Notes under the pieces: model-generated
Seen by the model: the letters and a program-made list of their open reading frames with translations, nothing else
The model's database searches: none
Told to the model about the DNA's origin: nothing
Program-made: the position numbers and the translations under genes
Part shown: piece by piece, positions 1-9,283 of the stretch
Layout: each line of letters opens with the position of its first letter
How positions within the stretch are numbered: position 1 is the stretch's first letter
NCBI RefSeq assembly: GCF_030687495.1
Contig: NZ_CP117435.1
Location: 2,732,501 to 2,796,500, forward strand
Length of the DNA stretch: 64,000 bases
Source: Pseudomonas sp. FP453
GTDB lineage: Bacteria; Pseudomonadota; Gammaproteobacteria; Pseudomonadales; Pseudomonadaceae
Reading direction: 5' to 3'

Positions 1-134
1 TGCTGGTTGCCCGCAGCCTGGTTGACCATCAAGTTGCCGTTATAGGCTTTGCCGCTGTTGTTGATTACGGCAGTGTTGTCGGCCATCGCGCAGGCGCTTG
101 CCAGCAACGTAAGGATGAGCAGGGAGCGTTTCAT
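1..134 (-). CDS. Secreted protein, N-terminal part only (gene runs off the window)
   Basis: Only the first 44 codons are present. They give a classical signal peptide ([18 protein letters not shown], probable cleavage after AMA) followed by an Asn/Gly/Gln-rich mature start ([16 protein letters not shown]). Such Asn-rich 'NQAAG' stretches are seen in surface or amyloid-like adhesin proteins, but too little is visible to name a family. The start ATG overlaps the TGA of the upstream gene (ATGA), so the two are translationally coupled and probably act together outside the cytoplasm. Confidence 0.7.
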   Translation of the reverse strand, partial: MKRSLLILTLLASACAMADNTAVINNSGKAYNGNLMVNQAAGNQ

Positions 135-568
135 TGTTTGCCCCCCAGCATGCCGCCAAGGTTGTTCAATGGCGCCATGCCACGCTGGATCGAGTCACTG
201 ATCTGCCCACCCATGCCGCCACTGCTTGCACCGCTGCGGCTGGCGGCTGCGCCAGCGCCGAGCGTGGACATGCTGTTTTGCGTGGCGCTCAAGCCGGAGA
301 GATTGCCGTTGGTCTGGAGGGAGCGGGTGATGCTCAAGCCGCTGCTGACGTTGCCGAAGTCGCGGTCGCTCAGTTCGCCGGAAAGGGCGTCATGGATTTC
401 GCGGCTGGGATTGACGTTGGCGGTTTGGGGGTAAGGATCAGGACCGAACGATGCGCGACCCGCCATGTGCGCTTGCACATTGCGACCGGTCACGATAATG
501 CCGTCGCCTGCCAGGGTCGGAGCACTGATGCCAACGCTGAGTACACAGCTGACCAACAGTACGTTCAT
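131..568 (-). CDS. Small exported protein of unknown function
   Basis: 145 residues if translation begins at MNVLLVS, which has an AAGG a few bases upstream; a GTG 24 bases earlier is open but has no clear ribosome site. Residues 1-21 form a signal peptide (APTLAG end). The rest is Ser/Gly/Asn-rich, with a low-complexity stretch rich in Ala, Ser and Gly near residues 105-125 and a Gly/Met/Leu-rich C-terminus. I do not recognise the family. It is the first gene of an ATGA-coupled pair with the partial gene at 1-134, and the Asn-rich partner suggests a surface or periplasmic role (inference). Confidence 0.7.
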   Translation of the reverse strand: MNVLLVSCVLSVGISAPTLAGDGIIVTGRNVQAHMAGRASFGPDPYPQTANVNPSREIHDALSGELSDRDFGNVSSGLSITRSLQTNGNLSGLSATQNSMSTLGAGAAASRSGASSGGMGGQISDSIQRGMAPLNNLGGMLGGKQ

Positions 569-774
569 CGAACCTTGAGTGAATGTGATCACGGCGGCAT
601 TCCTTATTCTTCGCGCTGACCCTAAACAGCGCTGTAAGGGATAGAGCAGAAGCCGTGCCGCTTTTTAATTAGTGTTGTTATTCAACGGGTTGCCATTTAT
701 TCGTGAAAAATCCACGGCAACGCTGTTTCAGCGCTGAGACAGTCGCCGTTCAGCCGGGCATACCCGGCCACACC

Positions 775-786
775 TGAAGCGCTTCA
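775..786. promoter_or_regulatory. Perfect 12-bp palindrome, possible operator
   Basis: TGAAGCGCTTCA is its own reverse complement. It sits about 210 bases upstream of the exported-protein gene that starts at 568. No regulator can be assigned from sequence alone. Confidence 0.3.
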
Positions 787-892
787 CCTGGCTGTATCAG
801 TGGCGTAACACTGCCAATGACAAAATGATGAATCCGCCCAGCGTGGGCGGCACAGAGGAGAGGGTTGTTTCAAAAATGGACACCGCAGGCAC

Positions 893-920
893 AAAAAAGC
901 CCTCGCCTGCCGGCAGGGCT
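893..920 (-). terminator. Rho-independent terminator of fecR-like gene
   Basis: On the minus strand AGCCCT and AGGGCT arms enclose the palindrome CCTGCCGGCAGG and are followed by six T. It directly abuts the stop codon of the FecR-like gene. Confidence 0.75.
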
Positions 921-1916
921 TCAGCCTTTCGGCGTTTTACGTGGAATCGAATTGAGCACAGGATTGCCATCCTGGTTCTGCGTCAAATACACCGGCAGCA
1001 CCTTGGGCAACGAGGGGACGAGGTTGTTGACCTCATTGATGTTGTAGATACCGCCAATGCGGATCGTGCCGGTATTGGCATCGGCCAGCATCACCGCTTT
1101 TTTCAGGTAGCGGTTGATTAAAGGCAGTGCGTCGGCGAGTGCCAGGTTGTCGAGCACCAGTTTGCCCTGGCGCCAGGCCAGGGCTGTGTCATTGGGGTTG
1201 AATGCGTTGACCTGGGGGGTCGCATCTCCCTGGCGGTAACTGGCCTGCATCCCCGGCGTCAGTGGCACGCTGCCGTGCACCTGGTCGCTGGCGATCTGCA
1301 CCGAGCCTTCGAGCAGCATCACGCGCACCTGGTCTTCATACTTCCAGACGTTGAACTGCGTGCCCGTCACCCGTACCTGACCGTCGCCGGCCTGCACGAT
1401 AAACGGATGGGCGCTGTCATGGCTGACCTTGAAGAAGGCCTCGCCTTTTTTCAGGGTGACCCGACGCTGGTCCTTGTAGTTGCTGTAGACCAGCTCGGTG
1501 CCGAGGTTCAGTTCCACTTGGCTGCCGTCGTCCAAGGTCACTTGGCGCAACCCGGCGGGTGCCTCGAAGCGCTCATAGGAGCTCGGCAACCAACCCGCTT
1601 CCCAGCCGGTAAACGCCGCCAGTGGCAAGGCCGCCAGGCAGATTGCCGCCGCTACCGCGTAATTGCGCAGGCGGTGACGGGGAGCGAAGGGCACGACGAC
1701 CGACGCGGGTTCGTGGCGTGGCAGGTGGTCGGCAACGTCCCAGATCTCCAGCATCGCCGCGTATTCAAAGGCGTGCAGTGGATGGGAATCATGCCACTGT
1801 TCAAAAGCCTGACGCTCGACGGGTGTACAGTCGTGCGCATGCAAGCGCATGCACCAATGCGCGGCGGCGTCGGTGATGGCGTCATATTCGGCTTCTGAAA
1901 GAGACTTTTCTGTCAT
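921..1916 (-). CDS. FecR-family anti-sigma/transmembrane regulator, orphan
   Basis: 331 residues in the usual FecR layout. A DUF4880-type N-terminal segment spans about residues 14-57 (WCMRL, FEQWHDSHPLHAFEY). One membrane helix lies at about 86-105. The periplasmic FecR domain is at about 118-212 (VTLDDGSQVELNLGT, VRVTGTQFNVW). The C-terminal segment resembles the DUF4974/secretin-TonB-like tail. FecR proteins carry a signal from a TonB-dependent outer-membrane receptor to an ECF sigma factor. Normally the sigma gene lies directly upstream and the receptor gene downstream. Here neither is adjacent: upstream is a divergent PepSY gene and downstream the exported-protein pair. It is either an orphan or works with a distant sigma factor. 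Confidence 0.85.
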   Translation of the reverse strand: MTEKSLSEAEYDAITDAAAHWCMRLHAHDCTPVERQAFEQWHDSHPLHAFEYAAMLEIWDVADHLPRHEPASVVVPFAPRHRLRNYAVAAAICLAALPLAAFTGWEAGWLPSSYERFEAPAGLRQVTLDDGSQVELNLGTELVYSNYKDQRRVTLKKGEAFFKVSHDSAHPFIVQAGDGQVRVTGTQFNVWKYEDQVRVMLLEGSVQIASDQVHGSVPLTPGMQASYRQGDATPQVNAFNPNDTALAWRQGKLVLDNLALADALPLINRYLKKAVMLADANTGTIRIGGIYNINEVNNLVPSLPKVLPVYLTQNQDGNPVLNSIPRKTPKG

Positions 1917-2056
1917 TTAAACGTCCTGATTTCCCACATTCTAACCTCCCGAGGAGGGGGCGAGAACTGCCATCACCGTGATTGCACGACAATTGGAACT
2001 TATTCTCGTTTGAATGCACCTAAGCGTTTAGGACATTCCCACAATGGAGTACGAAA

Positions 2057-2326
2057 ATGCTGAAGAAAACCTTAGTCGCCCTGTGTGCAACTTCCGCGCT
2101 GCTCAGCGCTGGTGCGGCCCTGGCCGATAAGCCGGGGGCGGGCTGGATCACCATCGAAAAAGCCATTGAAGTGGCCAAGACCAAGGCCGGTTACGTTGAG
2201 GTCTATGCGGCCGAAGCGGACGACAATGGCTATTGGGAAGTCAAAGGGCGCAAAGCCGATGGCACCGTGTACGAAGCCCGTATCGATGGTGCCTCCGGCA
2301 ATATCCTGCGCGACCAGAAAGACTGA
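2057..2326 (+). CDS. PepSY-domain periplasmic protein
   Basis: 89 residues: a signal peptide (residues 1-23, ending ALA before DKPG) and a single PepSY domain (WITIEKAIEVAKTKAGY ... YWEVKGRKADGTVYEARID ... GNILRDQKD). PepSY domains occur as inhibitory or regulatory modules and in small periplasmic proteins of pseudomonads, often next to two-component systems. The exact role is unknown. A clear AATGGAGTAC ribosome-binding region precedes the ATG. It is divergent from the FecR-like gene, with 140 bases between the two starts that hold both promoters. Confidence 0.85.
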   Translation: MLKKTLVALCATSALLSAGAALADKPGAGWITIEKAIEVAKTKAGYVEVYAAEADDNGYWEVKGRKADGTVYEARIDGASGNILRDQKD

Positions 2327-2345
2327 TAGACCCCACGGGGCAGGG

Positions 2346-5300
2346 TCAGTCCAACTGCCTGCCCACGTGGGTAATCAGGTATGTCACCGAGTCCGCATTC
2401 GCCAGGATGATGTCCAGCCGGCGGTCCGGATCGCTCATGAACGTTTGCCGGGCATCGTCGAGTGTCCTTGCGCCTGTGAGGTGCAGTACCTTGTCACGGA
2501 CTTTGGCCGAGCCGGTCTGGCCAAGGTCCTCCCAGCGCTGGGATAAATCATCCCAGGACTTGAACAGCATGGTTGCAGGTGTCAGTACGGACAGCGCTGT
2601 GCTCTGGACGTTGCTGAGGGTCGTGTACTTTTTCAGGCTGTCTGGAGTGCCGCGGCTGATCAGATCCAGAAAGGGGTGCGGAGCGTCCATGTAGGCAATG
2701 TCTTCGGTCTGCGAGACCAGATGGCTCATCTCATGAATCAGGGTGGTGGCTCGTACGTGGTCATCGATGTCGAAAGGGGCGTTCAGGTTTCCCGCGTAGT
2801 AGCGGTTCATGCCCGGATCGAAGAACAGGTTCAGCAAATAGATATTCCGCTCGGCATCATCAGGTATTACAAAAGCCAGGGTTTTATTGGCGCTCCAGCG
2901 GGCTTCGCCACACACGAATCGGCCCGAATCCATCCTCAGCAGATCGTCGGCACTCAGCCCGTTCTCGATTTCCCTGACACGTGCACGTATTTTTTCCACT
3001 TGATCAGGGCTGAACATGAGAATCCCGAACATCTCGTTCAGAATGCGCCCAACCCTCGAATTGGGGTCGCGTCGGGGTGCAAAAGCGGCGAGGTTGCGCC
3101 CGCAGGTAATGGTGTAATACAGCGCGATGTTGAGTGCCCGGTCGATGTGCAGCCCTTTGTCCAGGTCCAACCCGCGAATGGCCGGCAGCCCTTGCGCTTC
3201 GATATTGATGGACGCCCCCAGGACTCGCCGGGTAACGGCCTGCTGGTGCAAGCGCGACAGCGTCGGCCCGAAACGCGGCTCACGCAGGGACAGGTCCAGC
3301 ACCCATTGGCCCTGTGCGTTGCGTTCGACATAGGGCCCCAACTCCCGGGCAAGGCTCACCCGCCAGTACCTGCCGCTTCTTGCGACCGGGTAGACCTTGC
3401 CCGCCACGGGCACATAAGTACGGTGGTTGACCGGTTGGGTGTACACCTGGGTGTGTGGGTCCAACGGCAGGTCTGTGAGCGCCACTGCCACATCCTCAAA
3501 CCGGCGCAGCTGCGTGCGCAGGGGATCTGTCATGTCCAGGCGGTCAGCCGTGATGGCCGGTGCGGGGCCTTCCGCAGCGGCGGGTGTGTCGGGCACAGGA
3601 TCAGGGGACATCGACTCATCGAGCTGCTTTCGCAGTGACGCCAGCGACGCGACACCCTGGATAAACAGGCGCAGGCCTTCGCCAAAGTGCTGCTCTTGCA
3701 ATTGCTCGGCAGAGGTTTGGAACAGTTTGTAGCTGCGCCACACCACCAACGGGTACATGAGCTTGCCTGCAATGAACTGCAGCGACACGGGAATGCCTTC
3801 GCGAAACAGGCTGATGATGCCATGCCACTGGTGCTTGCCGGCTTTTTCGAACTGGCAGGCAAGCATCCTGATCAACTGCTCGGCATTGTCGTGGAACACC
3901 TGTCGCAAGAGGTGGCCCCTGATCGGATTCGAGGCCAGGCCGATGCGTTCGGCGGCATCCTCTTTGTCTGCAGCGCCGCTTGCCGATGCCTGGAAAAAAT
4001 GGCGGAAGGTTGCCTGATCGGGATCGCCCATCTGGCTGATGACCCAGTCCTGCAACGGGCCGTCGCTGCTGATGTCTTCCAGGAGTTTTTCCGGCGTGCC
4101 GTACTCCTTTAGAACGTTCATCGGGGAGTACGGCGCGTAGAGTACCAACGGGCCCGTCGCACCGTCCTTCGGGCCTATTACGTAGACGCCGAGCACCTTC
4201 GAGGGCGTCGCTCCGGCCGTGATCATCAGTTCCAGGGGGCGGATCATCGCCGTGGCACCGCTGACGGCGTCCCGGGCAACGGCGTCGGGCATGTCGAAGA
4301 TCTGCTGGATAAACCCCCAGGCCGACACGCTCAGGCGTTCTTCGAGTTTTTCTTCATGGGCGTGGCGTAGCACCTGCCAGGGTAATTGCTGGCAAAACAG
4401 GTCGCGGCGCTTGCGGGCGTCGTCGGTGTCGGCGGTCAAGTGGGTGGTGAGCAGCGCACTGAAGGTTGTGCTGATATCCAACTGACGCACCAGTTGCACC
4501 ACCGCACTGCCATCCAATGATGTGGGTAAGGGCCTGCTGCCGCGCGCTTTGGGGGTGAGGTCATCGGGCCGCAGGTCTGGCAGGTGGCGCATGGCGAAAT
4601 CGGTCAGGCTTTGCGGGTGCCCATTGAGGACCACCCGTGCCGGGATCAGGATGTCTTCCGGGTCCAGCGCATCATCCGGGTAGCGCGCCTTGAGCAGCGC
4701 CGTCAGCGTGCCTGCCACGTGTTCGCGCAAGTTTGGCAGGCCATGCAGGTAGTCCTGGTTGTCCGGCGCGCTGAGGCGGTACTGCTCAAGCAGTTCGGCG
4801 TGCAGCAACTGGTCCCCGATCGAGGCCATCCCCAGCCACACCGGTAGCGTATGTTGCTGGACAATGGCGCTGGCGATGGCTTTTGCCCTGCCGATATTTG
4901 ACGGTGCCATTCGCCGCAACACGTCATCCAGGCGCTCCTGCAGTTGCGTCGGCGCCAGCGACATCGAGAGCCAGTGGTCGATGGCATCCAGGTCACGCCG
5001 GAAGTTGCTGTGCAGGCAGTGTTCGAGGAAATGCCCGTCGATGCGTTGCAGCGGCCCCAGGTGGTAGGTCTGATGGGGGGCGCCGAGGCTGATGGGCAAG
5101 TTCTGCAACAGGGCCATGCGCCGTTCACCGTGGTTCAGGCGCTGCTTGAGCGATTCAAGCAGGTCGGTCAACGAGGCGAACGGTTCATAGCCGGATTGAG
5201 GGGTCCACAGCACGACCGCGCCCGAGAGCTGGGGATCGAGGCCGCCGCGTTCAGTCAGTACAAAACAGTTGGCCAGGGGCTCGGGGGTTGGGTCCGCGTT

Positions 5301-7523
5301 GACGGTCAGTGTCAACTCGAAGGCGTCCGGCAGGAAGCCTTGATAACCGTGGCGCTTGTCGCGCGTCATGCTGTCGGGGCGCAGCACGGTGTCCAGAATC
5401 GCAAAGTGGTGCGGGCTCAGGGTGCGGTTGAGCAGGCGCAGTTCGGCTTCGCTGCGCAGTCCTTGCATCAGGGCGTTGATCATGTCCGCGCCATGACTGT
5501 CCAGAAACCGACGGGGCAGCGCACGCACATCGTGTTTCAAGAAGTCGCGGCGGACCTTGCCGATGATGGCTTCGAAGACACGGTCGTCCAGATTGTGCCA
5601 GCGCACGGAAACGCCTTTTTGGGGGGCGCGGTAATAGCCGATGCGCGGCGTTGTGCGAATCGCCCCGTCGGCGTCGGCCAGGTGCTGGATGAAATACTCG
5701 ACCATGTTCAGCGACGACTGCGGAGCACGATCCTCAAGGTCTCGCGCCTCGGTAGCGTAGGTGTTGACGTGGACGTCACTGGCATCCTGGTACAAGAACT
5801 GTGCCTTTATTTCTTCGTTCAAGGCTTTTGTGGCCATGCTGCGCAGGGTCGGGTGCCCGGCCCGTTGCGCGACCATGCGCTCTTCGTGCGGTTGCAGTGC
5901 GGCCAGGTGCAGTTTGGCGCGCTCGGCCTGCACGGTGGATGGCCGGCCATTGCCGCTGGTGACCGGGTGCAGGCTCCAGCGCCCGGCGGTGTCAAGCTTG
6001 AGCAGGCGGCTGTCGAGCATGTGGCGGATGTCCAGCGAACAGTCGAGCAACGCCGTCAGGTCCACCGTGCCATTGCTGCGGCGATAGAGCGCGAGTGCGT
6101 GCTCCAGGTTGCTCAGTTGCTTGGCGTGAATGTCGCTGACCATCTCGCCAAACACACTGCCCTCAAACGGCAGCCCGCGGATATGCAGGTTTTTCATGGC
6201 GAGGTACAGGCTGCGCTCGTCCAATGACAGGTAATTGAGCAACTCGTCCTGGTAGTGGGCAGCGTCAAGCATGCTCAACAAGGTTTTGTTCAGGTCGTCG
6301 ACGTCTTTGAGTACCTGCAACCCCCGCGATTGGGTGTAGAGGTACGCGTGCTGGTCGCTGATCAAGAGGGTTGCGGCCAGTTCCACAGAGTGCTGATAAG
6401 GCGCGGCAAGACTGACTTTTTCGATACGCAAGGTGTCATGCCACGCGCTGCGCTCAGCCTGGCTGGGGAGGAAGATGGCCAGCAGGTTGCGGGCTTCCGT
6501 GGCCGAGACAATCCCTTCGCGGCTCTGACGCTTGAGCAGCAGATCCTTGCGAAACTTATCGCTCATGACTTGGGTAAACAGGTCCATGCGCGACTGCCCC
6601 GAAGGCGACTTGTTTCGGCCGAGGGGTTCGTTCCACCAGGTCTGCAACAAGGCGTTGAGCAGTTTGGAGAGGATTCCGGCGGTTTGCTGGACCAGGCCCT
6701 CCCAGCGCGCCACGTCTGTTTTATGCTGGGCCTCGGTAAACCGGCTTTTGTCATGTTTCGGGTTGCTGAAGGTGCGCGTGCGGTTGGCCGGCCATGCCTG
6801 GTTCACGTAGTACTGCAGCACGGTTTCCCCCAGGCTTGCCGACTCAACCCAGCGCATGACACCGTTACCATTGTGATTCGTCGTCGGTATGAAACTGTTG
6901 ACCCGGGTGTCTCGATGGTCAAGGTCGGGGAAGTCGGCGAGCCTGAACACATCAAGCACTCCCTCCATCATTTCCGGCAGTGTCGGGATCGTGCGCAACT
7001 CGTCTAGCATGCGTTGCACGTTGTCCGCCTGGTTGGCCTCAAGGGTGGTTTCCTGGTCTTCGAATACCCCGCCTTTGATGGTTGCTGTGGTCAGGGTGAA
7101 GGGGCTGCCGTGGTCAAACGTGTTGCGCTGTTCTATTGATAAAAATCTAATTAATTCAGTATTTTGCGATGGTATTTTCAAGCGTTCTGTAATGTTTGAA
7201 AGGCATTCGGCCCGGTTGAGGAAAACCTCCAGGCCGGCGTAAGGCGTATAGAGGACCGCCTTCTTGTCGCCAGGGGTAGGGCTCATCATGAAAGCGCCGG
7301 CCAAGGGTATTTCCGGCATGCCCGGCCGACTTATATTCAGTGTCTCGACGACCATCGGTACGGTGCGGTCGCTGCGTCCTTCATGGCTTGCGGTATAGAC
7401 CGTGTCCAGCCAGTTGATATCTTCGAGGGCCAACCCCAGTGCGCGCTCCCGTTCGGTTGGTTGCTTTCTGGTAATCGGGCGTTGGTACTCATCAAAAAAA
7501 TACGGGGGGTTCAGGCTGGTCAT
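2346..7523 (-). CDS. Giant toxin-like protein, dermonecrotic-toxin (DUF6543) type, C-terminal HExxH
   Basis: 1725 residues from MTSLNPPYFF, chosen because GGAGAG lies upstream; the open frame extends 124 codons further without a credible start. Four diverged copies of one module are visible, each with a core like LYTPxxGLxVF and a downstream helical LLxxLS: about residues 86-137, 388-440, 770-820 and 1120-1175. This core is typical of proteins annotated as dermonecrotic toxin domain (DUF6543). Near the C-terminus HEMSH (1597-1601) is followed by TEDIAY (1606-1611). That resembles the M35/aspzincin layout, in which an Asp downstream of HExxH is the third zinc ligand; protease activity is an inference. 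No signal peptide and no secretion or immunity gene are adjacent. The gene is divergent from dpkA and converges on the PepSY gene. Confidence 0.75.
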   Translation of the reverse strand: MTSLNPPYFFDEYQRPITRKQPTERERALGLALEDINWLDTVYTASHEGRSDRTVPMVVETLNISRPGMPEIPLAGAFMMSPTPGDKKAVLYTPYAGLEVFLNRAECLSNITERLKIPSQNTELIRFLSIEQRNTFDHGSPFTLTTATIKGGVFEDQETTLEANQADNVQRMLDELRTIPTLPEMMEGVLDVFRLADFPDLDHRDTRVNSFIPTTNHNGNGVMRWVESASLGETVLQYYVNQAWPANRTRTFSNPKHDKSRFTEAQHKTDVARWEGLVQQTAGILSKLLNALLQTWWNEPLGRNKSPSGQSRMDLFTQVMSDKFRKDLLLKRQSREGIVSATEARNLLAIFLPSQAERSAWHDTLRIEKVSLAAPYQHSVELAATLLISDQHAYLYTQSRGLQVLKDVDDLNKTLLSMLDAAHYQDELLNYLSLDERSLYLAMKNLHIRGLPFEGSVFGEMVSDIHAKQLSNLEHALALYRRSNGTVDLTALLDCSLDIRHMLDSRLLKLDTAGRWSLHPVTSGNGRPSTVQAERAKLHLAALQPHEERMVAQRAGHPTLRSMATKALNEEIKAQFLYQDASDVHVNTYATEARDLEDRAPQSSLNMVEYFIQHLADADGAIRTTPRIGYYRAPQKGVSVRWHNLDDRVFEAIIGKVRRDFLKHDVRALPRRFLDSHGADMINALMQGLRSEAELRLLNRTLSPHHFAILDTVLRPDSMTRDKRHGYQGFLPDAFELTLTVNADPTPEPLANCFVLTERGGLDPQLSGAVVLWTPQSGYEPFASLTDLLESLKQRLNHGERRMALLQNLPISLGAPHQTYHLGPLQRIDGHFLEHCLHSNFRRDLDAIDHWLSMSLAPTQLQERLDDVLRRMAPSNIGRAKAIASAIVQQHTLPVWLGMASIGDQLLHAELLEQYRLSAPDNQDYLHGLPNLREHVAGTLTALLKARYPDDALDPEDILIPARVVLNGHPQSLTDFAMRHLPDLRPDDLTPKARGSRPLPTSLDGSAVVQLVRQLDISTTFSALLTTHLTADTDDARKRRDLFCQQLPWQVLRHAHEEKLEERLSVSAWGFIQQIFDMPDAVARDAVSGATAMIRPLELMITAGATPSKVLGVYVIGPKDGATGPLVLYAPYSPMNVLKEYGTPEKLLEDISSDGPLQDWVISQMGDPDQATFRHFFQASASGAADKEDAAERIGLASNPIRGHLLRQVFHDNAEQLIRMLACQFEKAGKHQWHGIISLFREGIPVSLQFIAGKLMYPLVVWRSYKLFQTSAEQLQEQHFGEGLRLFIQGVASLASLRKQLDESMSPDPVPDTPAAAEGPAPAITADRLDMTDPLRTQLRRFEDVAVALTDLPLDPHTQVYTQPVNHRTYVPVAGKVYPVARSGRYWRVSLARELGPYVERNAQGQWVLDLSLREPRFGPTLSRLHQQAVTRRVLGASINIEAQGLPAIRGLDLDKGLHIDRALNIALYYTITCGRNLAAFAPRRDPNSRVGRILNEMFGILMFSPDQVEKIRARVREIENGLSADDLLRMDSGRFVCGEARWSANKTLAFVIPDDAERNIYLLNLFFDPGMNRYYAGNLNAPFDIDDHVRATTLIHEMSHLVSQTEDIAYMDAPHPFLDLISRGTPDSLKKYTTLSNVQSTALSVLTPATMLFKSWDDLSQRWEDLGQTGSAKVRDKVLHLTGARTLDDARQTFMSDPDRRLDIILANADSVTYLITHVGRQLD

Positions 7524-7727
7524 GGGCTGCTCTCCGTCTGGGCCAAAGTGGCACTGGGTTGAGCGGCAGGTTAGGCGGGAGGGATGGCGGTGCGGGGGTA
7601 GATAACTGCTGCCAAAACCACCGGGCTGGCAAACGTCGATTGACAGCAGGCGGCGGGCGCGTTGTTTAATCACGGGCCTGGGTTTCTCGTCTTGTCGCGC
7701 CTTCCAATCATAAAATCGGAGCTTCAG

Positions 7728-8765
7728 ATGTCTACGCCGTCCAAGATAATCGAGGGTTCTCGTCTGTCCATCGCGTTCACTGAGTTGGCGCAGTTGCTGC
7801 AACAGGTGTTTGTGCACCACGGCACTTCGCCCGAGGTGGCCGCAATCCTCGCCCACAACTGCGCCAGCGCCGAGCGCGACGGCGCCCACAGCCATGGCAT
7901 TTTTCGTATTCCCGGCTATATCAGCACCCTGGCCAGCGGCTGGGTGAATGGTCGGGCAGTGCCCCAGGTCACGGATGTGGCCTCAGGATTTGTGCGGGTG
8001 GATGCCGGCAACGGTTTTGCCCAGGTGGCGCTTGAGGCTGCCCGCCCGTTATTGGTGGAAAAGGCCCGCAGCGCCGGTATCGCGCTGTTGGCGATCCACA
8101 ACTCCCATCATTTCGCCGCCTTGTGGCCGGATGTCGAACCCTTCGCCGAACAAGGCCTGGTGGCATTGAGCGTGGTCAACAGCATGACGTGCGTGGTGCC
8201 CCATGGCGCCGACCGGCCGCTATTCGGCACCAACCCGATTGCTTTCGCCGCGCCCCGTGCCGATGGCTTGCCGATCGTATTTGACCTGGCGACCAGTGCC
8301 ATCGCCCACGGGGATGTGCAAATCGCCGCGCGCAAAGGCGAGCGCCTGCCACCGGGCATGGGCGTCGATGGCCTGGGCCAACCGACGCAAGACCCTAAGG
8401 CGATCCTCGAAGGCGGTGCCTTGTTACCGTTTGGCGGGCACAAGGGCTCGGCGCTGTCGATGATGGTCGAGTTGCTGGCGGCGGCGTTGACGGGGGGCAA
8501 TTTCTCGTTCGAATTCGATTGGTCGGATCATCCCGGCGCGCGTACGCCCTGGACCGGGCAATTGCTGATCGTGATCGACCCCAGCAAGACCAGTGGCCAG
8601 GTGTTCGCCGAGCGCAGCCAGGAACTGGTGCGGCAGATGCATGCGGCGGGGTTGCGGAGGCTGCCGGGGGATCGGCGTCATCGCACGCGGGCGAAGTCCG
8701 AGCAAGAGGGGATTGTGGTGGATGCCGACGACTTGCACCGCCTGCGGGCGCTGGCAAGCGGCTAA
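7728..8765 (+). CDS. dpkA: Delta1-piperideine-2-carboxylate / delta1-pyrroline-2-carboxylate reductase (Ldh2 family)
   Basis: 345 residues starting at MSTPSKIIEG (CGGAG upstream; the open frame begins earlier without support). It belongs to the malate/L-lactate dehydrogenase (Ldh2/MDH2) family. It closely matches the Pseudomonas DpkA pattern I know: ERDGAHSHGIFRIPGY, SHHFAALWPDVEP, PHGADRPLFGTNPIAF, FGGHKGSALSMMVELLA, FEFDWSDHPGA. The family enzyme reduces cyclic imino acids with NADPH, giving L-pipecolate (D-lysine catabolism) or L-proline. SHHF carries the likely catalytic His. Length and ends fit the family, so it appears intact. It is the last gene before a convergent DUF883 gene. Confidence 0.85.
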   Translation: MSTPSKIIEGSRLSIAFTELAQLLQQVFVHHGTSPEVAAILAHNCASAERDGAHSHGIFRIPGYISTLASGWVNGRAVPQVTDVASGFVRVDAGNGFAQVALEAARPLLVEKARSAGIALLAIHNSHHFAALWPDVEPFAEQGLVALSVVNSMTCVVPHGADRPLFGTNPIAFAAPRADGLPIVFDLATSAIAHGDVQIAARKGERLPPGMGVDGLGQPTQDPKAILEGGALLPFGGHKGSALSMMVELLAAALTGGNFSFEFDWSDHPGARTPWTGQLLIVIDPSKTSGQVFAERSQELVRQMHAAGLRRLPGDRRHRTRAKSEQEGIVVDADDLHRLRALASG

Positions 8766-8791
8766 AAAAAGGCTGCGCCCAGGGCACAGCC
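8764..8791 (-). terminator. Rho-independent terminator of the DUF883 gene
   Basis: Stem GGCTG/CAGCC with inner GCCC/GGGC pairing; on the minus strand it is followed by a run of T. It lies between the convergent dpkA and DUF883 genes. Confidence 0.7.
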
Positions 8792-8799
8792 GGTTGTAC

Positions 8800-9120
8800 T
8801 CAGTTGCGACGGCCCAGCAGCAGGCCGACCACCAGGCCGAAGCCTGCGGAAATCGCCACGGTCTGCCAAGGGTGGCCACCGATGTAGGTTTCGGTGGCAT
8901 CCACCACCGGCTTGCTGCGCTCGCGCACGCTGGACACCGAGTCCAGGGCTTGCTTGAGCTTGATGGCGACCTGTTCGCGCAGGGTTTCACCTTCTTCACC
9001 CACCAGCGCGGCGCTGCTTTTCAGCAGTTTGTCCGACTCTTCGATCAACGCCGTCAGTTCACTGAAGGCTTGATCCTTGATTTGTTCCTCGACAGCTTGG
9101 GCGGCAGTTTTGCGGGCCAT
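8800..9120 (-). CDS. DUF883 (ElaB/YgaM/YqjD) inner-membrane, ribosome-associated type protein
   Basis: 106 residues. A long amphipathic helical region (about residues 8-75, with heptad-like Leu/Ala spacing) is followed by GGHPWQTVAISAGFGLVVG, a C-terminal membrane anchor ending in GRRN. This is the ElaB/YqjD layout. In E. coli these proteins are tail-anchored, bind ribosomes in stationary phase and are stress-induced; a similar role here is inferred. AAGGAG lies ahead of the ATG. Confidence 0.85.
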   Translation of the reverse strand: MARKTAAQAVEEQIKDQAFSELTALIEESDKLLKSSAALVGEEGETLREQVAIKLKQALDSVSSVRERSKPVVDATETYIGGHPWQTVAISAGFGLVVGLLLGRRN

Positions 9121-9283
9121 GGGGTGACTCCTTGCAAGTGAATGTGACAGTGAACAATGGAGTGTCGGGCGTCGGCAAAAGTTGCAGTTTTTTTCCCGGC
9201 CGGCGCTTTTGCGCTAAATCCGAATCAGGAAAATTCGACCTACAGTGTAAGATGTCGCCTATTTGTGCAGCAGGTAATTCAAC

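Larger units (their letters stand above)
569..920. other. Intergenic region with two palindromes
   Basis: No gene is visible. The stretch holds the promoter region of the exported-protein pair (minus strand) and the fecR terminator at its right end. Two inverted repeats lie in the middle: GCCGGG-CATA-CCCGGC at 753-768 and the perfect 12-mer TGAAGCGCTTCA at 775-786. Neither is followed by a T run, so they look more like regulator sites than terminators. Confidence 0.5.

Noticed and set aside
2327-2345. Terminator between the PepSY and giant toxin genes (CCCC/GGGG)
   Set aside because: The two arms are separated by only two bases, so a stable hairpin cannot form.
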